This document shows, piece after piece, positions 41,098-51,045 of a stretch of 64,000 nucleotides of DNA (position 1 is the stretch's first letter; every line of letters begins with the position of its first letter). The DNA is from Paenibacillus xylanivorans (GTDB lineage: Bacteria; Bacillota; Bacilli; Paenibacillales; Paenibacillaceae). Location of the stretch: contig NZ_LITU01000083.1 in NCBI RefSeq assembly GCF_001280595.1, positions 26,663 to 90,662 on the forward strand, given 5' to 3'. A model generated the notes under the pieces. It did no database searches, was not told the origin of the DNA, and saw nothing but the letters and a program-made list of their open reading frames with translations. The position numbers were made by a program, and so were the translations under genes.

Positions 41098-41391
41098 CCA
41101 AGCGTCTTCAGTTCAGGGAAATTGGTGGCGACACAGAACAAGATCATGAATGTTGAAGATGCTCGCGCTATGCTGGAAGCGGCCGAACGGAATAGTCGCT
41201 AGCTGTTGATTGGTTTTGTTCGTCGTTTCGGGAATGATGCGGCCATCGTCAAAGATTTCAGGGGCAATGATTTCTTTGGCAACATTTATTATGGAAAAGC
41301 AACTTATTTACGCCGAAATGGCAACCTGGGTGGTTGGGCCGGAGATCATTCCCTGAATTGGAACTCTACACCAACCTCAATGGATACATGA
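41098..41391 (+). pseudogene. Gfo/Idh/MocA-family oxidoreductase fragment
   Basis: The frame reads KLVATQNKIMNVEDARAMLE then AAERNSR, TAG at 41200, then LLIGFVRRFGNDAAIVKDF and GNIYYGKATYLRRNGNLGGW. This is the middle of a Gfo/Idh/MocA dehydrogenase (EKP motif region and GFVRRF). It has an in-frame stop, is cut at both ends and lacks the cofactor-binding N-terminus. Confidence 0.85.
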
Positions 41392-41678
41392 GTAATATTC
41401 AGCTGGACGTACAGACAGCGTTGTCATTCAATAATCTTTTCTATAATGTGGTTCGTCATTTCGTTGAAAATTTTGTGATTCTCTGCCGTGCCATTCAGGT
41501 TCATAAACATTAAACAACGATAATACATATCAGATGACGCCTGTGGGGCTGCCCATTATGAATTACCAGGATCGATGGTGTATACTATCCGTAGGCATAA
41601 ATTACCTTTATCTTTGAACTTGAAGAACTCAAGGTTGCATACCAAACTAAACAATTTTATGGACGGAGGACTCGACCC

Positions 41679-44600
41679 ATGTTGAAACAGCTTAAGCCCT
41701 ATAAGGTGCTTCAGGAACGCAGAATCGAAGAGTTGAAGTCAGATGCGTATCTCCTGGAACATCAGAAATCCGGAGCCAAAATTGTACTCTTATCTAATCA
41801 GGATGATAATAAAGTGTTCAGTATCGGTTTCCGTACTCCTCCGGAAGACAATACAGGTGTAGCTCACATTCTGGAACATTCCGTGCTTTGTGGTTCCAAG
41901 AAATTTCCGGCGAAGGATTCCTTTGTTGAATTGCTAAAGGGTTCACTTAATACATTTTTGAATGCGATGACATATCCCGATAAAACGATTTATCCGATTG
42001 CGAGCCGGAATGATCATGATTTCCATAACCTGATGGATATTTATCTGGATGCGGTACTTCACACGAATATTTATAATAATGAAAAAATATTTCTGCAGGA
42101 GGGTTGGAATTACAACCTCACCTCCGCTGAAGATGAGTTAACCTATAACGGCGTTGTATATAACGAGATGAAGGGTGCATTTTCTTCACCGGAACGGATT
42201 GTGCGCAGAGAAGTTCTGAATTCACTTTTCCCGGATACCACGTATTCCTGTGAATCAGGCGGATTTCCCGATGCCATTCCCGATCTGACCTATCAAGGGT
42301 TGCTGGATTTCCACTCCAGATACTATCATCCTTCCAACAGCTTCATTTATTTGTATGGGGATATGGATATGGAAGAGAAGTTGCAGTGGCTAGATGAGAA
42401 CTATCTGAGCGAATATGATCGAATCGAGATTGATTCTGCCATTCAACTCCAGCCTGCATTCGGAGAAAGAGTGGACGCCGTCAAGACATATTCTGCCGGA
42501 AGTACCGAATCGGAAGTGGATAACAGCTTCTTGACCTATAATGCGGTCATTGGAACAAGTCTGGACAAGGAATTAAACATCTCTTTTCAAATTTTGCTGT
42601 ACGCACTGCTTAACGCTCCGGGAGCGGTTCTGAAGCAGGCCCTGCTGGATAAGGGAATTGCGAAGGACGTGTATGGCACGTATGATGACAGCCTGTATCA
42701 GCCTGTGTTCACCGTTGGATTGAAGAAGAGCAATCTGGCGAGCAAAGAAGATTTTCTGGGGACTGTAAAAGAGGTGCTTGAACGTGTTGTGAAGGAAGGC
42801 TTTGATCCAAAAGCGCTACTCGCAGGCATTAATTCCTATGAGTTTAATCACCGGGAAGCGGATTATGGAAGAATGCCCAAAGGATTAATCTACGGCTTCT
42901 CCTCATTGCAAAGCTGGCTGTATGATGTCGAAGCTCCATTTACTCATTTGGAAGCAAATGACGTATTCGCCGAGCTGAGAACGAAGATGACTGAGGGTTA
43001 TTTCGAGAAGTTGATTGAGACGTATTTACTGCAAAATACTCATACTTCTTTTGTTGCTGTCACACCGGATAAAGGGTTGAACGCCCGTAAAGAGGAAGCG
43101 CTGAAAGCACATCTGAAATCGGTTCAAGCGGGACTGAGTCAGGAAGAGATTCAGCAACTCATTCAGAGAACCGAGGCCCTCGCCGAGTACCAGAATGCAC
43201 CTTCAACCAAGGAACAACAACAGGTGATTCCGACGTTGTCGATAGAGGATATTGAGCCGAAAGCTTCCACCCTGTATCAGACGGTAAATCAGGTCGAAGG
43301 TACAACTGTTCTGCATCACAACATCTATACCAATGGGATCGGTTATCTGAGACTGTTGTTTGATATTAAGGAAGTCCCACGGCGTTTGCTACCGTATGTT
43401 GGATTGTTGAAAAGTGTACTGGGTTACGTCGATACTCAAAACTTCTCATTTAATGAATTGTCGAATGAAATTCATATTCATTCCGGGGGCATTCATAGTG
43501 GAATTGGTACGTATGCCAACGCGCATGAGCCTCATGATTTCAAGGCTACCTATGAATTTAACGCCAAAGTGCTATATGACAAGCTTGGATTTGCTTTTGA
43601 CATGATCAAAGAAATTGTGTTTACATCCAAATTCGATGATTCGAAGCGTTTATACGAAATTATTGCCCAGTTGAAGGGCAACCTGCAGCGCAATCTGATC
43701 AGCGGAGGGCATTCAGCGGGAATTGGCCGATCTACCTCTAAACACTCGGCTGTTGCAGACTTCAGGGAAGCGGTTAGCGGCATCGCCTTTTACCAGTGGC
43801 TTGAGGATCTTCAGGCGAACTTTGAGGCAAGAAAAGAAGAGCTGTCGACCAGCCTTCAATCGTTGACTAACTTTATTTTCAGACCTGAAAACTTGCTTGT
43901 GAGTTACACTGCGGATGAGCAGGGATATGCGGGCTTGGAGCAACAGGTGTCCAATTTGAAAGGAAAGCTGTTCACACAAGACGTTGCGAAGGAAAAAGTA
44001 GCATTTACACCTGTACAGCACAAAGAAGGATTCAGATCACCATCTGAAGTCCAATATGTCGTTCAAACAGGTAATTTTATTGATAAAGGGTATGCATACA
44101 CCGGCTCGCTTCGTGTCTTGCAGGGGATTCTATCCCTGGATTACTTGTGGAACAATATCAGGGCCAAAGGCGGAGCATACGGCTGCATGTCAGGCTTCAG
44201 ACGTAATGGGGACAGCTATGTAGCATCGTACCGCGACCCGAATCTCGAGAAAACATACAAAGTTTATGAAGAGATGCCGCAATACTTGAAGGGTTTCAAA
44301 GCAGATACACGGGAAATGACAAGATATATCATTGGTGCCATCCAGGACCTCGATACACCAAGAACACCTTATGGCGAAGGATCATTCTCGCTGGAATGTT
44401 ATCTGTCTAATGTCACTGAAGCCGATCTTCAGAAAGAACGGGATGAAGTGCTGAGCACAACGGAAAGTGATATTATTAGTTTTGCTGAACTGGTATCCTC
44501 CATATTGGAACAGCAGCAACGCTGTGTTATCGGTAATGAAAACAAGATTGAGGACCAAAAGCAATTATTTGACGAAACCCTTGATTTGATCAAGAACTAA
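41679..44600 (+). CDS. M16C-family zinc peptidase (PreP/insulinase type)
   Basis: ATG behind GGACGGAGGACTCGACCC. The inverted zinc motif HxxEH is in GVAHILEHSVLCGSKKF, and the third ligand Glu is in YNGVVYNEMKGAFSSPE, as in presequence-protease-like M16C enzymes. The 973-aa length matches the family (two halves forming a closed chamber). It degrades short unfolded peptides in the cytosol; there is no signal peptide. A C-terminal half without catalytic residues (LRVLQGILSLDYLWNNIRAK) is typical. A terminator follows. Confidence 0.95.
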   Translation: MLKQLKPYKVLQERRIEELKSDAYLLEHQKSGAKIVLLSNQDDNKVFSIGFRTPPEDNTGVAHILEHSVLCGSKKFPAKDSFVELLKGSLNTFLNAMTYPDKTIYPIASRNDHDFHNLMDIYLDAVLHTNIYNNEKIFLQEGWNYNLTSAEDELTYNGVVYNEMKGAFSSPERIVRREVLNSLFPDTTYSCESGGFPDAIPDLTYQGLLDFHSRYYHPSNSFIYLYGDMDMEEKLQWLDENYLSEYDRIEIDSAIQLQPAFGERVDAVKTYSAGSTESEVDNSFLTYNAVIGTSLDKELNISFQILLYALLNAPGAVLKQALLDKGIAKDVYGTYDDSLYQPVFTVGLKKSNLASKEDFLGTVKEVLERVVKEGFDPKALLAGINSYEFNHREADYGRMPKGLIYGFSSLQSWLYDVEAPFTHLEANDVFAELRTKMTEGYFEKLIETYLLQNTHTSFVAVTPDKGLNARKEEALKAHLKSVQAGLSQEEIQQLIQRTEALAEYQNAPSTKEQQQVIPTLSIEDIEPKASTLYQTVNQVEGTTVLHHNIYTNGIGYLRLLFDIKEVPRRLLPYVGLLKSVLGYVDTQNFSFNELSNEIHIHSGGIHSGIGTYANAHEPHDFKATYEFNAKVLYDKLGFAFDMIKEIVFTSKFDDSKRLYEIIAQLKGNLQRNLISGGHSAGIGRSTSKHSAVADFREAVSGIAFYQWLEDLQANFEARKEELSTSLQSLTNFIFRPENLLVSYTADEQGYAGLEQQVSNLKGKLFTQDVAKEKVAFTPVQHKEGFRSPSEVQYVVQTGNFIDKGYAYTGSLRVLQGILSLDYLWNNIRAKGGAYGCMSGFRRNGDSYVASYRDPNLEKTYKVYEEMPQYLKGFKADTREMTRYIIGAIQDLDTPRTPYGEGSFSLECYLSNVTEADLQKERDEVLSTTESDIISFAELVSSILEQQQRCVIGNENKIEDQKQLFDETLDLIKN

Positions 44601-44663
44601 TGCTTGAATTGAAGGTTGCAACAAGGCTGAAGGCTTAGCATGGATGCACAAACAACTGATTTT

Positions 44664-44710
44664 AAAGGGCGCTTTTATGAGCTGTAATAGCTTATAATTG
44701 CTGCCCTTTT
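44664..44710 (+). terminator. rho-independent terminator
   Basis: AAAGGGC/GCCCTTT outer stem with inner TGAGCT/AGCTTA, followed by T-rich bases. Confidence 0.75.
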
Positions 44711-44764
44711 CTTGTTACATGGGGTTCTTCTCAAATCAAATCTGCTCAAGCTTATATTGAAGGT

Positions 44765-45472
44765 TTAGGTGACCGCGAGCATATTATAGATCTTTAACGT
44801 GCGCAGGTCTTCCTTAGAAATTTTTAGCTCATTATATAACTCCTGATTTTCTGGCAAGGGTATTCTGGAGAATAGCATTTTCAAGGCGATGGGCATAAAG
44901 GGACGGAAGGAGACACCTGCCATCAACCCCCACTTTTTCTCAGATTCCTGAAAAGAAGCCAGAATGTTAATGTACAGCTTTTCCAGCGGTGTGGCCTGAT
45001 TTTTCAGAATTAGCGTGGTAAGTGTGTCGTAATGCTCGGTGTGACCCCAATACATATTTTCGCATTCCTGATAATTCTCAAAGTTCTTCACATTCATATA
45101 CATTACGGTTCGATAACAATTGGCATCTGACTGTGCCATCATGTCAATGACACAACGGATAAGGCTGTTGTTGCGCCCATCATAAAAATACGAATAAAAT
45201 CTGGTGGAATTTTTGAAAAAGCTGGACGGTACTGTATTCATGAGGGGAGATGCTTGTTTGGGCTCGATATACAGCAGTTGCTCCACTTGAATGTTCAATG
45301 AATCAGCAATTTGATGCAATGTGACCACATCAAGCGTAATATCTCCGCTCTCATATTTGGACAGAGTCGCTTTGCTTTTGTGTATCTGATCCGCCAGCTG
45401 CTGGACCGTCAATCCTTTCCATTTGCGAAAATTACGGATTTTCTTGCCCACTTCTTTGTTGATGGTGTTCAT
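44765..45472 (-). CDS. XRE-family regulator with C-terminal effector domain
   Basis: ATG behind GAAGGAGATCCGGAT. Residues 8-65 are an XRE HTH: IRNFRKWKGLTVQQLADQIH, SKATLSKYESGDITL, LHQIADSLNIQVEQLL. The remaining 165 residues form a helical effector domain of unknown ligand (FYSYFYDGRNNSLIRCVIDM). It diverges from the MalY/PatB-type gene at 45721, which it may control. In MalY-type loci, regulator and enzyme are often neighbours. 235 aa. Confidence 0.9.
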   Translation of the reverse strand: MNTINKEVGKKIRNFRKWKGLTVQQLADQIHKSKATLSKYESGDITLDVVTLHQIADSLNIQVEQLLYIEPKQASPLMNTVPSSFFKNSTRFYSYFYDGRNNSLIRCVIDMMAQSDANCYRTVMYMNVKNFENYQECENMYWGHTEHYDTLTTLILKNQATPLEKLYINILASFQESEKKWGLMAGVSFRPFMPIALKMLFSRIPLPENQELYNELKISKEDLRTLKIYNMLAVT

Positions 45473-45720
45473 ATCCGGATCTCCTTCTGCTAAGTTTCTT
45501 AAGAATATGAGAAAAGGTGAAACCCATTAGTAAAATCAATCTCTACGAAGAATATAACACTTTTTTCATGAAAAAACCTATTATGACGAAACAATAAGAT
45601 GAATTTGTTTCTTTTGAATAGATTGTATTGCATTTGATGTAGCTTCCGTGCCATGAAATAATACATCTAACAGAAACTCATCCAAGGATGGAATACAGAG
45701 AGAAAGAGGCGCAGAAGGCT

Positions 45721-46941
45721 ATGAAGTATGATTTTGATGAGATAATCGATCGCACAGGAACCAATGCTATGAATACGGATGGTTTCCGTCAATATATTTT
45801 TAACGCAACAGAAGATATGAAATTTCCCTTCAAGGATGAAGAATTTATTCGCATGTGGATTGCAGATATGGAGTTCGCCACACCTCCCGAAATACGGGAA
45901 GCAGTCAAGGAGCGCCTGGACCGAAAAATTATGGGGTACTCCCAGGTGTTCGATCCTGCATACTACGAAGCTGTCTCCAACTGGATGAACAGATACTATG
46001 ACTGGTCTTTTCCCAAGGAGCATCTGGAAACATCGCATGGGATCATTCCTGCTCTATATGAATTAGTTGAATATATTTGCAAACCGAATGAGAAGGTGCT
46101 TATTGTGACGCCCTCCTATGGTTTTTTCAAATCGGCTGCGGAGCACAATCATCTAGAACTGGTTTGCTCAGATTTGATCAACGAGCAGGGACATTATTCG
46201 ATAGACTTTGCAGATTTTGAAGCCAAAGCCAGCGATGAACAAGTCACGTTGTGTATTTTCTGCAATCCGCATAATCCGTCCGGACGGGTATGGACAACAG
46301 AAGAGTTACAACGTGTGGGCGAGATTTGTCTCAATCATAATGTGTGGGTGATCTCGGATGAAATCCACTGTGATTTGCTGCGTACAGGAAGGAAGCATAC
46401 ACCTCTTTCCAAGCTGTTCCCGGATACGGATCGAATCGTTACCTGTATGTCGCCAAGCAAAACATTCAACATGGCGGGTCTGATGTTTTCCAACGTGATT
46501 ATTGCAAATGAAGGTCTCCGAACGATCTGGCAAACCCGGCATTATGGATTCAAGAATCCGCTTAGCATTGCTGCGACTCAAGCTGCTTATGAACATGGCG
46601 ACGAATGGCTGAAACAGTTGAAAACGTATCTCGACGACAATTTTGCCTTTGTGGATCAATATGTGAAACGTTATCTGCCACAGGCGGTCTTTCATATTCC
46701 GGAAGCTACGTATCTGGCATGGATTGATATTGCGGCATACGTCCCCCAAAATGTAAACCTGCCTTTATTTTTCGCTGAACAAGCGGGGGTATTACTCGAA
46801 GATGGTCATATGTTTGTAGCTAATGGAGGTGGGTGTATCCGTCTAAACTTGGCTTGCCCGCGTTCAGTTATTGAAGAGGGGCTCAGAAGAATAAGCACCG
46901 TATTGGTCCATAAAAATGAGGGCGAACCCGTTCAAGTCTGA
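45721..46941 (+). CDS. MalY/PatB-type PLP-dependent aminotransferase / cystathionine beta-lyase
   Basis: The ATG at 45721 gives MKYDFDEIIDRTGTNAM, the usual MalY/PatB start; an ATG at 45688 adds 11 residues and has no site. The fold-I PLP lysine is in CMSPSKTFNMAG (about residue 240), and FCNPHNPSGR and SDEIHCDL are the cofactor-binding motifs. It would cleave cystathionine or similar C-S bonds. Divergent from an XRE regulator. 406 aa. Confidence 0.93.
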   Translation: MKYDFDEIIDRTGTNAMNTDGFRQYIFNATEDMKFPFKDEEFIRMWIADMEFATPPEIREAVKERLDRKIMGYSQVFDPAYYEAVSNWMNRYYDWSFPKEHLETSHGIIPALYELVEYICKPNEKVLIVTPSYGFFKSAAEHNHLELVCSDLINEQGHYSIDFADFEAKASDEQVTLCIFCNPHNPSGRVWTTEELQRVGEICLNHNVWVISDEIHCDLLRTGRKHTPLSKLFPDTDRIVTCMSPSKTFNMAGLMFSNVIIANEGLRTIWQTRHYGFKNPLSIAATQAAYEHGDEWLKQLKTYLDDNFAFVDQYVKRYLPQAVFHIPEATYLAWIDIAAYVPQNVNLPLFFAEQAGVLLEDGHMFVANGGGCIRLNLACPRSVIEEGLRRISTVLVHKNEGEPVQV

Positions 46942-47238
46942 TCTTAGTATCTGTAGAAAAGGTTCAGGGTTACTTGAACTCTGAAGTATAGATTCGAAGC
47001 GTGTAGATGCACTAATGAAGTTTGAATAAATTCACAGCGATAGCCATTCCATGGTTAGACTGGAGCAATGATAGTTATACAGGCAACCCTATCCCCTGAT
47101 GTACACTTCTGGTCTGCCGTCCCCGGTTATGTTAAAATGGTGGATAGTCTATGAGTCGTAGGACACGGCTCTCGCAGGTGGCAGTTCGTGATGTGGACTG
47201 CACGGATATGTATTTATGAAGGAAAGGAGCCTTTACAT

Positions 47239-47907
47239 ATGTTTGGAAATGATTGGGACACTGTGCTTCAGGAAGAGACTGAAGCCGAGTATTTCAACAA
47301 CATTCGTTATGCACTCGCCGCCGAGTATAAAACACAGACCATCTTTCCACCCAAGGAAGATTTGTTCTCGGCTCTAAAACTGACCCCGTATCATAAGGTT
47401 AAGGCCGTTATTATCGGTCAGGACCCTTATCACGGAGCGGGTCAGGCTCAAGGGTTAAGTTTTTCGGTCAGACCGGGGGTACGTATTCCTCCTTCTTTGA
47501 AAAATATATATAAGGAGCTCCACGCGGATCTGGGACTGCCGATCCCTAAGCACGGATCGCTGGTTCATTGGGCAGAGCAGGGTGTGCTGTTGCTTAATGC
47601 CGTTCTGACGGTACGGGAAGGGCAGCCGAACTCCCATCAGGGACTGGGTTGGCAGACGTTTACAGACGCTGTCATCCGGGCATTGAATGAACGTTCAGAA
47701 CCGATGGTATTTATGCTTTGGGGCAGTCATGCCCAGAAGAAAGGGGCATTCATTAACCGGGATAAACACCTGGTGTTGGAGTCTACGCATCCAAGTCCGC
47801 TTGCAGCACATCGTGGCTTCCTGGGCAGTCGTCCTTTTTCCAAAGCCAATGAATTTTTGACCTCCAAAGGTATTGAACCGATTGATTGGACGATACCGGA
47901 AAACTAG
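47239..47907 (+). CDS. ung: uracil-DNA glycosylase, family 1
   Basis: ATG at 47239 behind GAAAGGAGCC; a longer GTG/ATG frame from 47188 lies over the leader. Family-1 UDG signatures: the water-activating loop GQDPYHG (about residues 61-67) with its Asp, the stretch LLNAVLTVREG, and the Leu-intercalation loop HPSPLAAHRGFLG. It removes uracil from DNA and starts base-excision repair. A 139-aa gene follows after 20 bases. 222 aa. Confidence 0.98.
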   Translation: MFGNDWDTVLQEETEAEYFNNIRYALAAEYKTQTIFPPKEDLFSALKLTPYHKVKAVIIGQDPYHGAGQAQGLSFSVRPGVRIPPSLKNIYKELHADLGLPIPKHGSLVHWAEQGVLLLNAVLTVREGQPNSHQGLGWQTFTDAVIRALNERSEPMVFMLWGSHAQKKGAFINRDKHLVLESTHPSPLAAHRGFLGSRPFSKANEFLTSKGIEPIDWTIPEN

Positions 47908-47927
47908 ACAAACGGGGGGCGAAGGCA

Positions 47928-48347
47928 TTGCGACATTGGGTAGGACGGAAAGTAGCCGTATATCGTGCAACCGGCATACGAGAGCCACTGAAAGGAACGC
48001 TGGTCGAGTGGGATGAAGAAGCGGATTGTGTACGAATCGGACCCAAGCGGATCAAGGTATCGTTCGACAATATCGCAATGATCCGGCCTCTGCCTGAAGA
48101 GAGCCTTCCCTTGAAAAAAGCGCGTTCCGAGGTGCATAAGGTTGGATATGTGATGAAAAAGGCCGTACAATTTGAAAATGCCATCTATTTCAAATCACAG
48201 GTTATGATTTGGCGTCGGGCCAAAATTGTAGCATTATCCACAACGATTATACGTGATGATGATGATCAGGTTGAGCTTGCAGACGGCCGGATTCTTCGCA
48301 AGGACAAGCATATGTTTGTGGTGCGCTCACGGCGTGGGATACGATAA
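47928..48347 (+). CDS. hypothetical protein, 139 aa
   Basis: The TTG at 47928 follows GGGGGGCG; an earlier TTG (47886) overlaps ung. The N-terminal part is a small beta-barrel-like unit (VGRKVAVYRATGIREPLKGT, VSFDNIAMIRPLP); the end is beta-rich (DQVELADGRILRKDKHMFVV). No known domain. Co-transcribed with ung and closed by a terminator. Confidence 0.75.
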   Translation: MRHWVGRKVAVYRATGIREPLKGTLVEWDEEADCVRIGPKRIKVSFDNIAMIRPLPEESLPLKKARSEVHKVGYVMKKAVQFENAIYFKSQVMIWRRAKIVALSTTIIRDDDDQVELADGRILRKDKHMFVVRSRRGIR

Positions 48348-48458
48348 TTCCACTGATATTTAATATTCATTTCATGCAAAGATCATATGGATTTAATATT
48401 CAGCCTTTATAGTAAACAGTAACAACCCCTTCTAAATGATGTGTACTAATTATGGGAG

Positions 48459-48490
48459 CCCGGCCGGCTGCAAACGGTCGGGTATTTTTT
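48459..48490 (+). terminator. rho-independent terminator
   Basis: CCCGGCCG/CGGTCGGG followed by TATTTTTTT. Confidence 0.85.
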
Positions 48491-48580
48491 TATTCTTTTA
48501 TGTATGATGAGTGGTGTAACATAGTATTTACATTCATGTTATACACTAATGAAATAGTTAACGAGAAGGAGTGAAACCCA

Positions 48581-49165
48581 TTGAAACGTATATGTGTTTT
48601 TGCAGGCTCCAACCCGGGAAATCACCCCGATTACACACAGCAGGCTATTAAATTGGGTAAACAGATCGCGGATAGCGGGTATTCACTCGTCTATGGCGGT
48701 TCTTGTATGGGATTAATGGGTGCGGTCGCTGATGCAGCTCTGGAACAGGGTGGAGAAGTGATTGGCGTCATGCCAACTGGCCTGTTCCGGGGAGAGGTCG
48801 TACATGGAGGCCTTACACAGCTGATTGAAGTGGGAACAATGCATGAGCGCAAGGCGACGATGGCTGAGCTGTCCGACGGATTTGTGGCGCTCCCTGGTGG
48901 TATGGGAACATTTGAAGAATTATTCGAAGTTCTTTGCTGGGCACAAATCGGCATTCATCGTAAACCCGTTGGTTTGTTAAATGTAAATGGATATTATGAG
49001 CCACTGATGAAAATGGTTGAGCACAGCGTTCATGAAGGATTTTCCAATACCTCACATCTCAGTCTATGGAGTCTGGAATCTGAGCCAGCTGAACTGTTGA
49101 ACCGGATGTCTTCCTATATTCCGGCACAGTTAACCCAGAAGTGGTCACAGCTTCACGATAAATAA
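48581..49165 (+). CDS. LOG-family (TIGR00730) phosphoribohydrolase-like protein
   Basis: TTG start behind GAGAAGGAGTG. The Rossmann-like fold has the signatures FAGSNPGNHPDY, YGGSCMGLMGAVADAAL and PGGMGTFEELFE, the active-site motif of the lysine-decarboxylase-like/LOG family. These enzymes release adenine from nucleotide monophosphates; cytokinin activation is their known plant role, and the bacterial function is often unclear. 194 aa, cytosolic. Confidence 0.93.
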   Translation: MKRICVFAGSNPGNHPDYTQQAIKLGKQIADSGYSLVYGGSCMGLMGAVADAALEQGGEVIGVMPTGLFRGEVVHGGLTQLIEVGTMHERKATMAELSDGFVALPGGMGTFEELFEVLCWAQIGIHRKPVGLLNVNGYYEPLMKMVEHSVHEGFSNTSHLSLWSLESEPAELLNRMSSYIPAQLTQKWSQLHDK

Positions 49166-49264
49166 CTACCCGCTCCAGCGGAAAACTTTCCGATGTGCCC
49201 AAGCAAGCTCCCTCCCCAAACATAGTCTATAGTGTACTTTCTTAAAAAGAGGGGAGTGTCACTC

Positions 49265-49390
49265 ATGAGCGAAATCAAAGGCACAGGATACGGTTACGGA
49301 GGCTTTGGCGGTGGAGCATGGACATCAACAGGCGCAATTCTGGTGTTATTCATCCTGCTCGTTATCATCTCTCGTACATTCGTTCTGTAA
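49265..49390 (+). CDS. YjcZ-family sporulation micropeptide, 41 aa
   Basis: ATG behind AGAGGGGAGTG. The second YjcZ-type peptide here: Gly/Tyr-rich head (GTGYGYGGFGGGAWTSTG) and hydrophobic helix AILVLFILLVIISRTFVL. The helix almost repeats that of the peptide at 11058, while the head differs. Confidence 0.9.
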   Translation: MSEIKGTGYGYGGFGGGAWTSTGAILVLFILLVIISRTFVL

Positions 49391-49463
49391 ATCGATCAGC
49401 CATTCCGGGACGGTGACTTAGTCACTGGGGCGACGCCCGATGAAGAAATGGCCTTTCCAAAGA

Positions 49464-49505
49464 GACGCCGGTGCTGCCGGCGTTTCAGGGGAACGGTTTT
49501 TTTCT
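49464..49505 (+). terminator. probable terminator
   Basis: GACGCCGG/CCGGCGTT hairpin; T-run at 49497-49503 is some way off. Confidence 0.55.
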
Positions 49506-49560
49506 GTCTAAAAAAAGAACTCTGCCTCGATGGACAAGAGACAGAGAGTGGGACGTAGCG

Positions 49561-49893
49561 TTAGATGATTACCTCCGGACCACCAGGCAAACTGAGTGTT
49601 TTCAAGGCAATGTATACTCCAATGACGGCGGAAATAAGGAGAAGGATGGCAGAGATAAGAGCCAACTTATCCAGTTGACTTTGTTCATCAAGAACAGATG
49701 ATTGATTGCTCGTTTTGTCAGGAACAGCCAGCCCTCGAACGGAGGCCTTTTTCATGTGTTGGCGTGGTCCAGGGGGAGTTCGTGTTTTACAGCCGGGTTT
49801 GCCGGATCTGCTTTTTGCAGAAATTCTAGGTAAGGGAGCTTTTTTGGAGGAAGATTTGGGAGATACCGATCTCTTCTTCGTTAGGGGTTTCAA
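49561..49893 (-). CDS. hypothetical C-tail-anchored basic protein
   Basis: TTG at 49893 behind TAAGGAGGTCGCCC. The front 75 residues are very basic and Ser/Pro/Lys-rich, with no order evident (KKRSVSPKSSSKKAPLPRIS). A single helix follows (LALISAILLLISAVIGVYIA). It may bind nucleic acid or wall polymers from the inner side. 110 aa. Function unknown. Confidence 0.75.
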   Translation of the reverse strand: MKPLTKKRSVSPKSSSKKAPLPRISAKSRSGKPGCKTRTPPGPRQHMKKASVRGLAVPDKTSNQSSVLDEQSQLDKLALISAILLLISAVIGVYIALKTLSLPGGPEVII

Positions 49894-50113
49894 TGGGCGA
49901 CCTCCTTACAGCGGAGTGCAGTTGTCTATGACTGATACTATATTATGTCTGCTTCACAGATTGAGTTCACAAAATGAGTGAATCCCCAGCCCTCCAAGAT
50001 GTTGTCCTATACACGGACGTAGCATACAATTAAACGCTCTGTTAATACAGATATGACAAACTGCGTTTATAGTGAGAATCATAGAGTTAATGTTGAACTC
50101 AGGAGGCGCTGGA

Positions 50114-50851
50114 ATGAAAAGAATTGAAAATATCGCCCATAGGGGAGCATCTGCCGTATGTCCCGAGAATACGATGGTTGCTTTTGAACGCAGCTTGGAG
50201 CTTGGAGCGACAGGCATTGAAACGGACGTCCAGCTATCCAGTGATGGAAGACTGGTGCTAATACATGATGAGACCTTAAGCCGCACTGCCGGAGCAGAAG
50301 GTTGGGTCAAGGATAAATCGTTTGAAGAATTGCGTAATCTTGACGCAGGCGCTTGGTTCCATGCCGATTTTGCTGGAGAACGCATTCCATCTCTGGATGA
50401 ACTATTCGATCTGGTTCGGGGGAAAGACATCCTACTTAACCTGGAATTGAAGAATGGTATTATTAGTTATAAGGGAATGGAAGAAAAGATCATACAAGCG
50501 ATTCGGGATTGGGATATGGAGCAACAGGTGATTCTATCCAGCTTCAATCATGCCTCATTAGTGAGATGCAAACGTCTTGCCCCCGAGATTCGAACAGCAC
50601 TTCTATATATGGAAAAGCTGTACCGCCCATATGATTATGCTGCCAGATTGGAAGCCTCCGCTCTGCATCCCTACAAGCAGGCTGTAACACGTGAAGAAGT
50701 TGCTGCTGCGCTGGCTCAGGGAATTGCAACACATCCGTTCACGATAAATGATCTTGCCAAAATGCAAGAACTGATCGACATGGGTGTGAAGGGAATCATT
50801 ACGGATGTTCCTGATGTACTGGCAGCATTGACTGCTGTACATAGTCATTAA
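50114..50851 (+). CDS. glycerophosphodiester phosphodiesterase
   Basis: ATG at 50114 behind AGGAGGCGCTGGA; a 14-aa longer start exists without a site. The GDPD/PLC-like TIM barrel is marked by IAHRGASAVCPENTMVAFE (HRG and EN motifs), IETDVQLSSDGRLVLIHDE (ExD...HD) and LNLELKNG. The catalytic His pair and metal-binding Glu/Asp are all present. It releases glycerol-3-phosphate from glycerophosphodiesters. No signal peptide, so cytosolic. 245 aa. Confidence 0.95.
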   Translation: MKRIENIAHRGASAVCPENTMVAFERSLELGATGIETDVQLSSDGRLVLIHDETLSRTAGAEGWVKDKSFEELRNLDAGAWFHADFAGERIPSLDELFDLVRGKDILLNLELKNGIISYKGMEEKIIQAIRDWDMEQQVILSSFNHASLVRCKRLAPEIRTALLYMEKLYRPYDYAARLEASALHPYKQAVTREEVAAALAQGIATHPFTINDLAKMQELIDMGVKGIITDVPDVLAALTAVHSH

Positions 50852-50873
50852 TTCATATATTTAAAACCAAGGT

Positions 50874-50910
50874 GCTGCATGGGAGTTTTATACTCTGTGC
50901 AGCCCTTTTT
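50874..50910 (+). terminator. rho-independent terminator
   Basis: GCTGCA/TGCAGC with inner GAGT/ACTC, followed by CCTTTTT. Confidence 0.75.
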
Positions 50911-50996
50911 ACGTACGAAAATTCATTTATGCAATAAACTTGTCCCATTTGTCCATTGCCAGAGACAGTTAGTTGACATACAATGATCTATGGGAA

Positions 50997-51017
50997 TGAG
51001 AATCAATATCATTATCA
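50997..51017. promoter_or_regulatory. Fur box
   Basis: TGAGAATCAATATCATTATC plus A matches the Fur consensus GATAATGATAATCATTATC closely. A TTGACA lies 19 bases upstream (50973-50978). Iron-dependent repression of the permease operon is expected. Confidence 0.85.
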
Positions 51018-51045
51018 GTTTTGTATTAATAGAGAGGTGATTGTT

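Noticed and set aside
41392..41678. Short minus-strand frame ending FNEMTNHIIEKIIE
   Set aside because: It may be the tail of a lost gene but is only about 26 codons with no site, so it cannot be assigned.
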